The notes below the pieces were generated by a model. It was not told the DNA's origin. It ran no database searches and was given only the letters and a program-made list of their open reading frames with translations. Below are positions 1 to 19,500 of a DNA stretch of 64,000 nt, in pieces; within the stretch, counting starts at the first letter, position 1; every line of letters begins with the position of its first letter. Source of the DNA: Scylla paramamosain (lineage: Eukaryota > Arthropoda > Malacostraca > Decapoda > Portunidae); assembly GCF_035594125.1 (NCBI RefSeq), contig NC_087156.1, positions 16,406,997 to 16,470,996 of the forward strand. Reading direction: 5' to 3'. A program made the position numbers and the translations under genes.

Positions 1-241
1 CGTGAAGGGTCGTATGTTACCATTCCACTTATTTGATGCACCTCTGCGTCGCCTCCATTGCAGTCCAGATGCAGATGTGTTTAAATGTTTGGTTTTGTAG
101 GAAGTATTGTGGTGTTTTCATTGGTGTGTTTTTGCTGTCTATACATAACCGTGTCATTACTACTTTTCTTGTTTATCTTATTTATTTATTTAGTTGTTGT
201 TCTTGCATTCTTCCTTTTGTAATGTTATCTTTAAAGTCCTG

Positions 242-243
<2 letters not shown>

Positions 244-322
<79 letters not shown>
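244..322. repeat. (AC)n microsatellite
   Basis: About 40 uninterrupted AC units. It is the first of many long dinucleotide tracts and has no coding meaning. Confidence 0.97.
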
Positions 323-323
<1 letters not shown>

Positions 324-449
324 CCATCACTACAGTCAAATAGTTTTCTTTACCCCTGCACTGTCCCGCACACTATGGTCTACCTTGCCCTTCCATTTTA
401 ACCTCGTGACCTCCCATCCTGACCTCACGCCTTCCCACCAACACACGTG

Positions 450-1085
<636 letters not shown>

Positions 1086-1099
1086 TAGTGGTGTTAGTA

Positions 1100-1355
1100 C
1101 TGGTGGTTTTGGTGGTGGTGGTGGTGGTGGTGATGGTGATAGTGTTCATCTTTTTGGTATAATGAACTATATATTTTCTCAAGACTATTACTGGAGGAAA
1201 GACTGTGGCGTTGTTGCTGGTGCTAGTAATGAAAGTGGTGGTGATGTTCATCTTTACGGTATAAGGAAATTCCTTTTTCTTTTTTTTTTCAAGAATGTAA
1301 CTGGAGGAAAGATTGCGGTGGTGTTGTTGTTGCTAGTAATGACGACGGTCGTGTT
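1100..1355. repeat. (TGG)n tract followed by ~103-bp tandem duplication
   Basis: A GGT/TGG-rich tract (about 1105-1135) is followed by two diverged copies of a unit beginning GTTCATCTTT..GGTATAA, at about 1144 and 1245. Both carry ACTGGAGGAAAGA and a TTGTTGCTGGTGCTAGTAATGA-like end, and a third start appears at about 1350. The period is near 103 bp. The short frames across it are low-complexity Val/Thr strings, not genes. Confidence 0.7.
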
Positions 1356-2359
1356 CATCAATACTGCATAAGAAAGTGGCTCGTTCGGGAATATCTCAGC
1401 GGGATGAACGTCTTCGGGAAAAATTGCAGTCCATTCCTTGAAAAACGCCATCGACAAACACGGTCTGAAGGACACACTTAAGCCTTCACTCCCAGAAAAA
1501 ACAAATAAATAAAATAAAATATTCCCGTAATTAGCCACAAGTTTTTAAACACATATTTCTATACTACATTTTCTTGAAGAGCTATACAGGCTGGACAAAA
1601 CTAAATGAACCTTATACTCTTCCTTTTTTTGTATGTGCCAATGCGAATATCTTTTCACAGTGCTTGGAAGGTTAAAAAAGGACAGTCATGGCAGCTCGTC
1701 GTGTTTGCGTCACAATAGAGTCAGTTATTGGAATTTTTTATATCACTGAGTAGTTGAATAATATGTGCATGATTTCCTCCTCTTTATCCTTCATTTGGCT
1801 CCTCTTTATTTCACTAGTGGTACTTGCGTCACTTAGAGTTGGTCAATGGGAAGCTTGTTTTTTTTTTTTTTTACCTTTACAGCCTCGAAGGGACTTTTTT
1901 TTTTATTGAGAAATTGATAACATTTGCACAACATTTAATTTTTCTCTCCTTTACTGTTCAAGTAATTATCACTTCTTTGTATATTTTCCTTTATCATTTT
2001 CGTTTTGCTTTTAAGTGTTTCATTTACCGTCTTGTGTTCCTCCTTCGTACCGCACCTACATGTACCTTCCTCTTCCCTTCCTTCATCCCTCATTCCTTTC
2101 CCTTCCCCCGTTCCCTCCCTCCCTCGCTTCCTCCCTCCCTCCGCACAACCTCTCCTCACGAGCGCTTTTACGAACAACGCTTACTAAACTCCAGCAAAAC
2201 ATCGCATTCGAAGGCATGAAATATCGTAAATAATAAAGATGACTTACGGCAGTATTATAGTAAAGTCCGCCTCGTAAATTTGAGAGAACAAATAGCACGG
2301 TGCTTGAGGCCAACGTGTCTGATAAACGGAGATTTGACCCACGCTTTGGCCTCCGTAAG
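1356..2359. other. Non-coding stretch
   Basis: No gene recognised. It contains T-runs near 1857-1871 and 1898-1905, and a pyrimidine-rich block (CCTCCCTCCCT type) at about 2040-2150. Frames through that block are Ser/Pro-rich by composition only. Confidence 0.55.
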
Positions 2360-2735
2360 GGTGGAGACTGCAGGGTGAGGGAGGGAGGAGCGAGGGGTAG
2401 GATGAGGGAGGAGGAGAGGAAGGCTAGGGTGAGGGAGAAAAGAATGGCTGGGGAAGGAAGGTGGAGGATTAGCGAAAGAAAATGGAAGGCTATGGTAAGA
2501 CTGAAGGGTGAAGGAGGAGGAGGAAGAGAGAATGACTAGGGTGGAAGTTGGAGGATTTGAGAATGGTTAGGGAAAGAATGGAAGGCTAGGGTGAGACTGC
2601 ATGGTGAGAGAGGGTGGAAAGTTAGGGTGAGACTGATGTGTAAGGGAGAGGAGAGTGGAGGGTTAGAGTGAGAGTGTAGGGTGAGGATGGAGAGCTATGG
2701 TGAGATTACATCGTGACTGAATGAAGGTAGAGCGT
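2360..2735. repeat. Degenerate purine-rich minisatellite
   Basis: Phrases such as GGCTAGGGTGAG, GGTTAGAGTGAG and GAATGGCTRGGGAA recur at irregular 35-60 bp spacing, with strong purine bias on the plus strand. This looks like a decayed G-rich tandem repeat. The 79-codon frame through it (2300-2539) is Arg/Glu-rich because of composition and is not called as a gene. Confidence 0.6.
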
Positions 2736-3045
2736 TAAGATTCAGTGTGTGGGAGGAGATAAAGATAATAGTGACATGTAGGATGGCTGGAAAATAAGGT
2801 AACGAGGATTTGAGAGAATAAGTAGGTAGGGGAATGAGGGTAAAAAAGGAGAGTTGCTAATGATGGTAAGAGTGGTGTGAGAGACTCGTCTTGGCTGCCC
2901 CGTCACCCGTATGTGGCACTCAGTGAAGTAGTGTCCTGTGGATGACTGGCACTGCTGACTCAATGGAGCATCAGTGCCTGGGGCTTGCTGATGCGTCACG
3001 TTTCCACTCGATCATTCCTGGTCTAGCGTCTTGTTGTCCACCTCA

Positions 3046-3046
<1 letters not shown>

Positions 3047-3125
<79 letters not shown>
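3047..3125. repeat. (AC)n microsatellite
   Basis: About 39 AC units without interruption. Confidence 0.97.
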
Positions 3126-3127
<2 letters not shown>

Positions 3128-3727
3128 GCGTCTCCCCACGGCCATCCACGTCGCTAAATATTCTAAAACCAACCATTTTATGTTCCAGACATACTAGGGA
3201 AATGCCAACTCAACATTTAAAATTCAGAGCGACATGAATATTTCAACAAACAAACAGCAATCAAACGTGAAAAAGTTGCCTGCGACCTTTGTCAGGCTGT
3301 GAACTAATGATAGCTGTTAGTGATCAGAGTCATGAATACTGGAAATCACTTCAGATTCACACCACACACTTTTCTCACCAAACTTCCGCTCGTACATATG
3401 AAACTTCCTGAAATGCCCTTAAGAGATATCATCCCCCTAGTCATTATCCTTGTCTGTCTAATGCAGCGTGGAATTAATGCGTTCAGTTTTGCTGGCAGAA
3501 AATGGAAGCGAGACGTGAGCGAGTCAGTGACCTATCCCGGCCGGTGAATCATGAGGGGGAAGTGCACGAGAAACAGAGAGCGCATCGGTCATCACTGAAC
3601 TCCACGTGAACCCGGGCGAGCCTTGACAAGCAGCAGGTTACAAGGGGTCACCGCGGCATCGTGTCCCACCGCGGGAAGCATCACTCGCGGTGGATGCAGA
3701 AGCAAGGAATTCAAACATGTTCCTGAT
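3126..3727. other. Non-coding stretch, nothing recognised
   Basis: Unique sequence with no supportable gene, RNA or repeat. A 75-codon frame at 3320-3547 has no recognisable domain and no splice context I would defend. Confidence 0.5.
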
Positions 3728-3960
3728 CCTCGTAACCTACTGAGTGTCCCTTGACTCGCTAATGTTACTCTTACACGAAATGACCAAGGATACCAACTCA
3801 CCCCCTCACCAAATTCAAATACCAAGTTACTCAACATAAGTCCATAACCTCTCCTTGTAACCTACTTAATGTCCCAGTGACTCGTTGATACGAAACTTAA
3901 GTCAGCAAGTATACCAAAGCAACCACGCACCAAATTCAAATTCAGCTAAAATCCGTAACC
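3728..3960. repeat. ~125-bp diverged tandem duplication
   Basis: Two units begin CCTYGTAACCTACT (3728 and 3853) and continue with matching ATGTCCC, GACTCG, ATACCAA and CACCAAATTCAAAT segments in the same order. Divergence is substantial, so this is an old duplication. Confidence 0.7.
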
Positions 3961-4204
3961 TCACTGTATACGTATTCTTGCTTATCATCAGCCGACGCCC
4001 TGGATCGTAAGCGGGAACAGGGCGGAAAGTAAAGCATCGGTAATTCACGTTTTCTTCGCTGCGTCGCGTTACACAAAGCGCCGGAGTAAGACAACTCCCC
4101 GTGCCAGTCATCGTAAATTAGCTGACCTGAGATGACTCACACGACACCCACGACCCGCACCGTACGACTGACTCCCTTTTGGTGGCTCATTAAAGATGGA
4201 TAAC

Positions 4205-4359
<155 letters not shown>

Positions 4360-4438
4360 AAAATACAGCAAAGGTGGTGGGAATCGTATACTTTTCAAGT
4401 CAATCATAGCAATAGTAGCAGTATCATCATCATTATCA

Positions 4439-4446
4439 GCAGCAGC

Positions 4447-4480
<34 letters not shown>

Positions 4481-4500
4481 ACAGTAGTAGTACAGGTAGT
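4439..4500. repeat. (AGT)n trinucleotide repeat
   Basis: An AGC/AGT tract with about 14 clean AGT units in the middle and imperfect ends. Confidence 0.9.
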
Positions 4501-4856
4501 AATATCCTGACACCACACACCAAAAAAAAAAAAAAAAGTAAAGTAAAAAAAAAAAAGTGTATTGTTCACCATTATGTATCAGGGGGGATATGTCGCCTTT
4601 GTTTCATGCATCGTGTGCGTCTTTGTGTGTGTGGCGGCGAAATTGTAGGTTCATAACTGACGCTGGAGTTTTGGGAGCGCAGTATGACCTTTCACATGGG
4701 CCATTATTGATGAGTCCCTCCCCAACCTGCCATCTCACAGGCTCCGCAAGTTTGTACAGGTGTTTCATTTTTAACTAAACTCCCGGTCACTTTTTTTTTC
4801 AAACATACATCTTCTATTATTCTGTCTTGCTAGAGAAAGTCTTGTATTTTTTCTAC

Positions 4857-5340
4857 CTTGCTTATCGAGAGGGTGTGTAAGTTTAGTGTCCTAGGCTCGT
4901 GTTAATGAGAGGTTATCCACAGTTCTAGACATTCATTCCCTAATCCATTGCTTGAAAGTCCAGTGCAGTTCCATTCTTGCTTATCGTAAAGGCATAGTAA
5001 CTGTACTGTCCCAGGCTTCTGTTAATGAGAACTTGCTTACAACTCCACAAGTCCACTCCCTAATCCACTGCCTGAAAATCTGTTAGAGCTCCAACCTTGG
5101 TTATCGTGAGAGTGTAAGATTTGTTGTTAGCTGTTTATCATGAAGGTGTAGTGACTGTGATTGGCAAGCTAAAAATATTTGTGCGCATGTCCAAAGATCC
5201 TCTCCCTTATCCACTCCATGAAAACCTATTGCAGCTCCACACTTATTTATGTTTGTGTTAACTACGACTTGAGCAAAATTCCAAAAAAAAAAAAAAACTT
5301 TCTCTCTTATCCACACCTTCAAAAATTTATCGTGGCTTCA
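4857..5340. repeat. ~120-bp diverged tandem repeat, about four units
   Basis: Units start CTTGCTTATCG (4857), CTTGCTTATCG (4976) and CTTGGTTATCG (5096). A more diverged continuation follows to about 5340. Each unit carries a GTGTAGT-like box, a TTAATGAGA box in the first two, and CACTCCCTAATCCACT...TGAAAATC. The last units share CTTATCCACNCC and GCAGCTCCA. This is an old minisatellite with no open frame running through it. Confidence 0.75.
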
Positions 5341-5753
5341 CGCTTGACCAGACCGTGAATACTTTTATCATACACAACATTAAAAAATAAATTGCCACCC
5401 GCTTTCGCCGATACATGTACCAGCATTTAGAAAGACATCATTTTAAAGCATTCTCCCTTAAGAATCTCGGGCTAGTTTGCTCTTGCCTGTGAGAAGAACG
5501 GTGTGGTCATTTCCAGTTCAGTTTTTCACCTGCATGAAGAGAAAAGAAAACGTTAGATCTGCCTTCTGCCTCCGAGGTCTTGTTTATTAACGCATCAGGC
5601 ACGCGAAGGCTGCAAAAGCGAAGTTCTAAAGAAAAAAATGTTCGCGCAATTATGCAAATCACTGAAGATGAGCTTGCCGACAGTCTGATGGAGGAGCGGC
5701 CGGACAAACACACACACACACAGGCCCAGGGACACAAAGGAGGCCGACCTGAG

Positions 5754-5755
<2 letters not shown>
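5341..5755. other. Non-coding stretch
   Basis: No gene recognised. It includes a short (CA)n at about 5706-5722. The frame at 5580-5858 continues into an (AG)n tract and is not credible as a protein. Confidence 0.5.

Positions 5756-5825
<70 letters not shown>
5756..5825. repeat. (AG)n microsatellite
   Basis: About 35 AG units, followed 52 bp later by a separate (AC)n tract. Confidence 0.96.
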
Positions 5826-5828
<3 letters not shown>

Positions 5829-5876
5829 ACATTAAATATACGCACTAAAACAGAGTAGATTGAGATGGGCATGTAA

Positions 5877-5878
<2 letters not shown>

Positions 5879-5913
<35 letters not shown>
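5879..5913. repeat. (AC)n microsatellite
   Basis: About 17 AC units. Confidence 0.95.
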
Positions 5914-5914
<1 letters not shown>

Positions 5915-6165
5915 AGAGAAAGATAAGATAGTTAATCCAAAATTCAGATATCTTACTGAGAATATATTTTTTTCCTTCCTTTTTTTCACCATGTCTGTCT
6001 GTCTGACTGTCATCATCTCCACGACGCCATGAACTGTTAAAAAAAAATGTACAAACTCAACTGACTGTAAAATTATGAAATAGACAAAACGTGCACATTT
6101 CTTATTATGATAGAAATTAAGTATTGTGAGAAGAGTCGGACGAGTCATTTTATTTCATTCAGTTT

Positions 6166-7579
<1,414 letters not shown>

Positions 7580-7612
7580 CATTCCCTCCCTCCCTCCCTC
7601 CCTCCCTCCTGA
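7580..7612. repeat. (CCCT)n tetranucleotide repeat
   Basis: Six or so CCCT units within a pyrimidine-rich stretch. Confidence 0.85.
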
Positions 7613-7657
7613 CCATTTAATTTGCTATCTATAGTTTCCCTTACTGCATATTTGATG

Positions 7658-7677
7658 TGCGTGTGTGTGTGTGTGTG

Positions 7678-7709
<32 letters not shown>
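7658..7709. repeat. (GT)n microsatellite, interrupted
   Basis: Two GT blocks separated by TTGTG, about 24 units in total. Confidence 0.93.
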
Positions 7710-7712
<3 letters not shown>

Positions 7713-7739
7713 AGAAAGTAACTATAGAGTAAGCAACTT

Positions 7740-7742
<3 letters not shown>

Positions 7743-7830
<88 letters not shown>
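7743..7830. repeat. (CT)n microsatellite
   Basis: About 44 uninterrupted CT units, starting 33 bp after the neighbouring (GT)n tract. Confidence 0.97.
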
Positions 7831-11590
<3,760 letters not shown>

Positions 11591-11642
<52 letters not shown>

Positions 11643-11656
11643 ATAGTAGTAGTAGC

Positions 11657-11717
<61 letters not shown>
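11591..11717. repeat. (AGT)n trinucleotide repeat
   Basis: About 42 AGT units with two small interruptions (AATAGT, AGCAGT). Poly-Val and poly-Leu frames over it are artefacts. Confidence 0.96.
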
Positions 11718-13624
11718 TCAACAGCAGCAGCAGTAAGAAAGATAGCAGGCGCATCAACAACAACAATGATAAGTAATAAGAAAGATCTATATTTTCATCA
11801 TGTATGTTTGCGGTGGTAGGTATTATACAAAGCCCCCAAACTAGGGCCGAGAGCTTTGACTCAGACAGACGTTCCTGCCAGACATTATAAGAATGAAGAT
11901 GAGGATGACCGTATACTGCCACCGCCTCGTCATTATGTGTGTCCATTGCAATGCGGGCACCACTACCCTCAGCTCCGTCACCCTCGTCCTCAGCCCCCTC
12001 ACTATACAATGTACTGCCTCAACTTCCCAGACCTCATCACCCCCTCACCGATCTCCTGCTGTGTCATTGCAGCTGCGGCCTCAACTTTACCGACATTGTT
12101 TGAAGTTTGACATCGGAAATGCTTACGAATCGTAGAGGAAATATCAACTACACTTACAAATAAGAAAAATATGCTTGGACTTTTCATGTTTTTTTATACA
12201 AGAACTGACGCGGTTGTTTTGCATTTTGCTGCCACAAAAATTCTATTCCTATTCCATTCCTTACTTGCTACAGAGGTGCATGGGGAGTGCAGCGCAGTAG
12301 CACCACGGCTTGTATCCCGCTTGTTCTCACACATACAGGCGTTCTCACACACACTGACGCTTGCCCTGCACGGACCACTTTGCTGTCGATCACTCAGGCT
12401 CAGGTGTCAGGAGAATAACACCGTAACACTGTAATACGAGTGGCCGGGTCGTGACTAGTAAGGGAACGTGCCGCCACAGCCTGGGTGGCGGCACTCCAGC
12501 CTCGTGGAGGTGCGTCGGGAAACCTGCCTTGTATAAACACGTCTATCAATTATGAATCAGCAGCTGCAGCTCCCCAGCAGACGTCAGGTAATGGCCTGCG
12601 GGGATTGCGTGGGTCATCCCAGATTTTACTCACAGATTCCTCATTGTTGGCCAACTTACACCATCGGGAGGGTCGTCAATCTTGCCAAGGTAAATAACGA
12701 TGAACTTTGGCATTAATATTCATAATGACAGGGAGAGAGTACGTGATGCGGGGAGAGGAAAAGGGGGAGCGGGGGCCGAAGGTTCGTGGCCTTGGTCATG
12801 CTTGTGCTTCTGCAAATTTCTAACGACGTAAACACCGACATTTATTCATCACACACCGTAGTCCCTCGCGGCGCTGCCCTGCAAGCTGCTGACGAGGGGC
12901 GGGGCATCGCGCCCTGGGACCTCCCACAGACGGAAAGAGTTTAACTTAAATATTTTTTTTTATTTTACGAATAGTGTAGAAACTGTTAAAAGGAAAAGTA
13001 GTGAGCTGACTTCCGTAATATACTTTGTACTTTAACTTTGTTTAAGAAATATGGTAATACACAAAATGTGTCAACCTAAACAAAAACGTATTTAATTAAT
13101 ACACACATCACAGTCTCTCCTCTGAGCAGCTCAGCGGACCTTTGAACACGCCGCCTTAGACAAGTCAGAAAACACTCGTCCCTCGGCGTCTTTGGTACAA
13201 CTTTGGTAGGGAAGGAAGAAAATTTGCGTGACAAAATGTGTATGGTGGCCCCGGTGGGTGCGAGCAGGTGTCTTCAGGCCTGGCTGCCTCCACACCCAGC
13301 ATGCAAAAGGCGTCCCGCTGCCGGCCAGCGTAACGAGCAGGCGCAGACGCAGTGTGGCCAGACTACCAAGGCGGATCGTGACCAGTATTTTTTCATATTT
13401 GTTCCTCGGTGGTATAACTCAGCGTGGCGCCGTGCGGGCCTCCCAAGCGGCCAATTTGAGACCAGGTTGTTGTGGACATGATCAGGTCCCCAAGTGCTGC
13501 CTCTCCCGACCCGCCGCCGCCTTTTAACATAATGAATATGGAAGGAAATGAAAGGCAAACAGCACGCTCCATAATAAGTTGCTTTTTTAATTTATTTTGC
13601 CAAATGTTAAGTCTAGATTTATTC

Positions 13625-13628
<4 letters not shown>
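11718..13628. other. Non-coding stretch, nothing recognised
   Basis: Unique sequence. Frames at 11856-12110, 13203-13481 and 13228-13527 are short, overlap each other in different frames and show no domain. No gene is called. Confidence 0.45.

Positions 13629-13685
<57 letters not shown>
13629..13685. repeat. (GT)n microsatellite
   Basis: About 28 GT units. Confidence 0.96.
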
Positions 13686-14409
<724 letters not shown>

Positions 14410-14514
14410 TCCTTCGGGATTCTAAAGGTTTTGGTTTTATATTTTCATGATAATCATTTTTACTTTTTCCTATCTTCCTCCTTCTCCTCTTCCTCCTTAT
14501 CATCACAAACACTA

Positions 14515-14628
14515 GCACCACTACCACCACCACCACCACCACCACCATCATTATCATTATTACCATCATCATCATTATTATCATCACCATCATCACCACC
14601 AATACCACCACTATCAACATCATCGTCA
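14515..14628. repeat. (ACC/ATC/ATT)n compound trinucleotide repeat
   Basis: An (ACC)n core of about nine units grades into mixed ATC, ATT and ACC triplets in phase over about 110 bp. Confidence 0.88.
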
Positions 14629-15568
14629 CCAACAGTGGTAGGAAGGGTGATGCATCCATTACCCTCTCAGCGCCAGCCAGTACCGTCACCTGTGTCATTA
14701 CCTAGAATCAAAAGGGCGCCACGTTGAGCCTCATTTGGAGTTCTCAGTTTCACTTCCGCCGTTAGAGGAACACAGAGCACACAGGACTTTCGTGACTCTT
14801 CCTGGCGGGTGCCTGGCTTAGGCTCCTGCCGTGGCCCAGTGCTTGTGAAGAATAGCCGCGGTGTGCTCTCATATGACCGCGATGCATGTAAATTCAAATA
14901 AATCTAGATGGGTTTTATTAAGGTTGCCATTGAATATACTGCTCGAAGCTTATGTAATATTCACCGTACTCACTGCGATGATCATAAAAGTCGCCTGAGG
15001 AAAAGCAGGATGAGTAAAAGGTTAGAGGTTTCACAGGGTTGCGGTGGAGTGTGTTAGTGCGGTGCTGAATTAAAGAGTGGATTTCTCCTCATGAATTTTG
15101 TGTCTGTTTTTGTGAAGTCACCTTTGAGTGTTATGAATGACCTACTGTTAAATTTAAGTTCCAATGAATTTGCTGTGCGTCTGTCATCCTGTCTTTAATG
15201 CGGCAGAATCCGTAATGATGCTTATTTGTATTACGCAGCAGCTCGTCTCTTGCCCTTACGATATTGTTATGTAAAATCCACCTTTTTTTTTACTTTATTT
15301 TCTGTTACAAATTTACAAAGAAACACATGCTTATTTTATTGCCTCTCTTAAATGAAGACAAGAAGAAAGAAAAAAATAAGTTAATCAAATAATGTAACCG
15401 ATCCACACGCAGGAAATGGTAGGCGGTCAGCATTTCACTATAGATTTTTCTTTATGATCCATTATTTTTCATTATATTTCTGCAAGTAATGCGATGCCTC
15501 ACCTCAGCATGCTTTTTGTGAAGGAATCTTAAACTCCCTCCGTTCTTGTGGTTGTTGACGTCACTCGG

Positions 15569-15571
<3 letters not shown>
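14629..15571. other. Non-coding stretch, nothing recognised
   Basis: Unique sequence, AT-rich after about 14,890. No gene, RNA or repeat supported. Confidence 0.5.

Positions 15572-15652
<81 letters not shown>
15572..15652. repeat. (CT)n microsatellite
   Basis: About 40 CT units, followed by a pyrimidine-rich (CTC)n-like stretch to about 15,760. Confidence 0.96.
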
Positions 15653-15655
<3 letters not shown>

Positions 15656-16409
15656 CTTCCACTCGCCCCCTCACTTGTCTGGTCGATTTAGCTTCCCTCA
15701 TCTCCCTTTTATCCTCCTTCTCCTCCTCCTCTTCCTCCTCCTCCTCCACAACCTCCCCGCCTCGTCACTTCCACACCCACACTCCCAAGTCCACCTCTGT
15801 TCCCTCCTTTTCTTTCCTGGTTTACGTATGTGATAATTTTTTATCTCTCTTTCCATCACTTTATCCGCAAGTATCATTTTTTCTGCCTCTTATCTCGCCC
15901 ATATCGCCTCTGTCTCTTCTGGACCCTCGCCAGGCCCGCCACAGCTCCTTAACGTCCCCTGCACTTCCCCCAAGGTCCAGTGCGGGTCAGCCTTCCTGTA
16001 GGTAATCCGGCCATAAATAATGTATCGCTATGGGAGGATTAGTTGGGACTTCTAATGGCCGTGCATCGCCAGCCAGGACGCCGCTCGCTGCCTCCTTGTG
16101 TTCACTTTCCCCTCACGTCCGCTCGCTTATAAAATGTTAGATGGTTTGTTCCGCGTGTGGGCGTGCGACGGCTTGCTGGCTGTGTGTACGTAGGCTGGCC
16201 TGGCGCTGCCGTGGCGGGGGTGAGAAGAGAGGCCCTTTGTGGCGGTCCTTGACTCAGGTGTTACGTGTTTTACCTTGTGGAAAATAATTTAGAGAGTTTA
16301 CGAGCCATTCACTGCATCGAAGGAGCGAAGGCGTAGCTTCTACTTGCAGTATCCATTAGGCGGGACGTGTTTGCAAGCCTCGTATATATATGTGTGCTTG
16401 TGTATGTAT

Positions 16410-16410
<1 letters not shown>
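15653..16410. other. Non-coding stretch
   Basis: Pyrimidine-rich at first, then unique GC-richer sequence (16,040-16,250). No gene recognised. Confidence 0.5.

Positions 16411-16506
<96 letters not shown>
16411..16506. repeat. (GT)n microsatellite
   Basis: About 48 uninterrupted GT units. Confidence 0.97.
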
Positions 16507-16508
<2 letters not shown>

Positions 16509-19500
16509 CCTCCATAGAATTATTGCAAATTATCATGTGGCCTTCTGTCCTCCTCAGTCTGACACTCAGAGTTGCCTTGACACCGTGCATCCACTTTTGG
16601 TAGAAGAACGTCAGACCGCATGCTTCGGGGCGGCCGGGCAGGTGTTCCTCACGAAACACGCCAGCCTCGCCCCTCGGGAATGGGGTTACGACAGGCAAGG
16701 TCGGACCGCTGATGCATCACGTTTTCTGTTGCGAATGTCGGAAGGCGTGACGTGAGGCACCTCGCCGCAGTTGCTATTTAGAGCGATGGTGCAACTCCCT
16801 GCAGCCTCCTCGCCCCATACTGACCACTGCAGCGTGAAGGTGAACGGGATGTGGCCCAAAAGACAAAAGAATATCGACAGCACGTGACGGGAAGTGCTGA
16901 TAGAAAGATCGATATTATCTTTCTCGGGATATTTCCTTATATAAAGCGTGCCATCCATTGCTTCGGGCACCGATAACTCTGGCAAGACAAAGGTGAGGGA
17001 TTAAGGGTGTCTTGCCCTATCACCTCCGTCCTGGACTGCTGCGTGAGACTGAGGTGGAGGACGCCCGCCCGAAACCCTCACCTCGGGCAGTAGGTCTGAA
17101 CGACACACGTGAACAGCCACCTTGATTATCATTTCTATCCGTCCGATGTAGGACTGAGGACAGGAGCGTTCACCCTGATCCTCAGTGCCCGCCACATCGG
17201 GCGATCAGTTGATAAAATGCTTGTCGGAGTTATGTTAGCATCGTTTGTCAGAGTGGTATCGATGACGCTTCACAACTGCCGCTACTTCAAACAGGTTGTC
17301 GTTAATTATCAGCTGGAGCGACACAGCAGGAAGTCCACCGCGGCGAGGAGCAGCAGCAGCAAGACAGCAGCAGAGGATACGCTAATCCATCAATCGACAT
17401 GACCGCGGATGACCGTCATGCTAATAACAGCCCCTCCTTGCTACTTTCTGCCGGCCGGTCAGCACCAGGATGCGCCGCTTTGATCATTATTATTCCAAAA
17501 CCGGAAATTTAAGGGCTATTGGTCCATCAGAGGGACGTCATGGGCCACCTGGAGGGTCACGCCGCCGCGGAAAAGGTGGCAGCGTTCAAGGAACCCGCCT
17601 TTGTCATCTGGTTGAAGAGCACACCTTGCACAGTTGTTACCATCATCACAATCATAAGTAGCGATAAGGAAAAGGATTTATGTAATGGACGTTTGTTTAA
17701 GATTCATAAATAACAGGACGATGAAGAAAATGTAAAGTATAGTTTGTTTGAACTCTAGTGTGTCCGTTCTGAAAATCACGTGATCTTAAACATGAAAAAA
17801 ATAAACAAATAAAAACAGGAAGACATCCTGGTCCTTACAATTTTTTTTTTTTTTTTTTAGATAAATGTTCGCCAAATATCGCAAAATATTGTTGACATCT
17901 TTTATTTTCCACTAATTTTGTACAAAGTTTATAAATTCCCCTGCAAGCCATCACCTCAAGCAAGTACCGAGCTAGAGACACAGCTATAAGATCAACTTTG
18001 AAGCCGTTCGTTTGCAAGACTTATTATTCCGTCACTAGCAAGGGTTAAGACGCCTCCAAAGAGCGGCACCGCGACTTGAGAGGGTACGCGGCCTCGCCCA
18101 TCCCCACAAGGAGCTGCCGCGGCATCGTAATTAGAAACAGTTGAGCCGCGTGGCCACGATCGCGTAACCTGCCGTCCTCACAGGTCGTGGTGGCCGGAGT
18201 CGGTGCGGGTAAAGAGATGTTTGGACCAAATGGAAGACGAGCATCCGTGAAACAAAAATGGGCATGCGAAAATGTGGTGAGTGGCGCCGAGAGGGTGGCG
18301 TGCTGGCGAGAGGCAATGCTTGGGAGGTTCCGGGCACGGGGCATACCACAGGGTCTTATTAAGGAGACTCTAAAGGGAACTGAAGAGAAGCAAGAGGAAG
18401 ACAAGCGAGAGTTAGTGTACGGAATAGTGTTAGTTTACTACCTCAAGCATCTCTGAAATGTCTCCTTACTGGCGCGGGAAAGAAAAAGTTGCGTTGCGTC
18501 ATCAGAATGGAGGTCGGTGGTGAGTCAAACGGGAAACGGTATTTCTGTAAGGCAGGAATGTTTGCTGAGGGGCGCCGCGCAGTACCCACGTGCCCCGCAG
18601 GAGACAGTGTTACCGAACATGTAAATTCAGCGGTGTCGGCACGGTAATTCTGAATGCTGTCCGTCGCGTGTGCTAGATTATATCACAATCGCCAGTGTTG
18701 GGCGACTCCAGGGCACGGCAAAGAAGGGCAAGGGCCATTTCGTGCTGTGTCCAGCGATAACCACGAAATACGGCCAGTGTGATAGCGCTACGTAAATTGC
18801 AGCTTTTGTTATTGTCCACCCAGCTGGGTTTATATCAAGGCTGCAGCGGCACATCTTTGCTTGTACCAATATATCACACTTATTTCCTCGACACTAGCAT
18901 CGTATTATGTCCCTCAAGAATATTGCGTCATTCAAAGTATATAAACCTTTGAGCACCGTGGTATCCATCATTGACAAAGGGTATCTTGTACGTGGACTCG
19001 GTCTTTGTACCGCCGAGCCTAAAACAATGTGCGCGGGGAGTGATGGATGAAGGGCTGGACACAGATTAAGGCAGATGTCCATTGCGAGCCATGACCCCGT
19101 CCCGTGATTTATGGGGGGGCGGCGTCCGGTGTCCCTCGACCCTCCATTAGCGTCCGCCCATCAAGCCGCCGTCGCCTGTCCCGGAAGTGACGCTTTTCTC
19201 ACCTGCCCTGCGCTCGTGCCAAGGTGTGGCGGTGTAATGCGGCCGCCGCGGTCATGTGACCCCGGCAAGAGAGCCTCGCATATTACGGGAATGACTCGGT
19301 GTATTATAATGTTTTAGTCAGGTCACGATGCGAAAGAAAAATATATCGTGCGGATATTATTTTTTTCACCTGGTATAAAAACTAACCTAACTTCAAGTGG
19401 CACTAAACTAAGCTGAATAAAACCGGTATTATTATATTACTTTTTTTATTTCGCTATTCAGGAACCGGAGATAAAAGAGACGCCGAAGGTGCTGGGTCGT

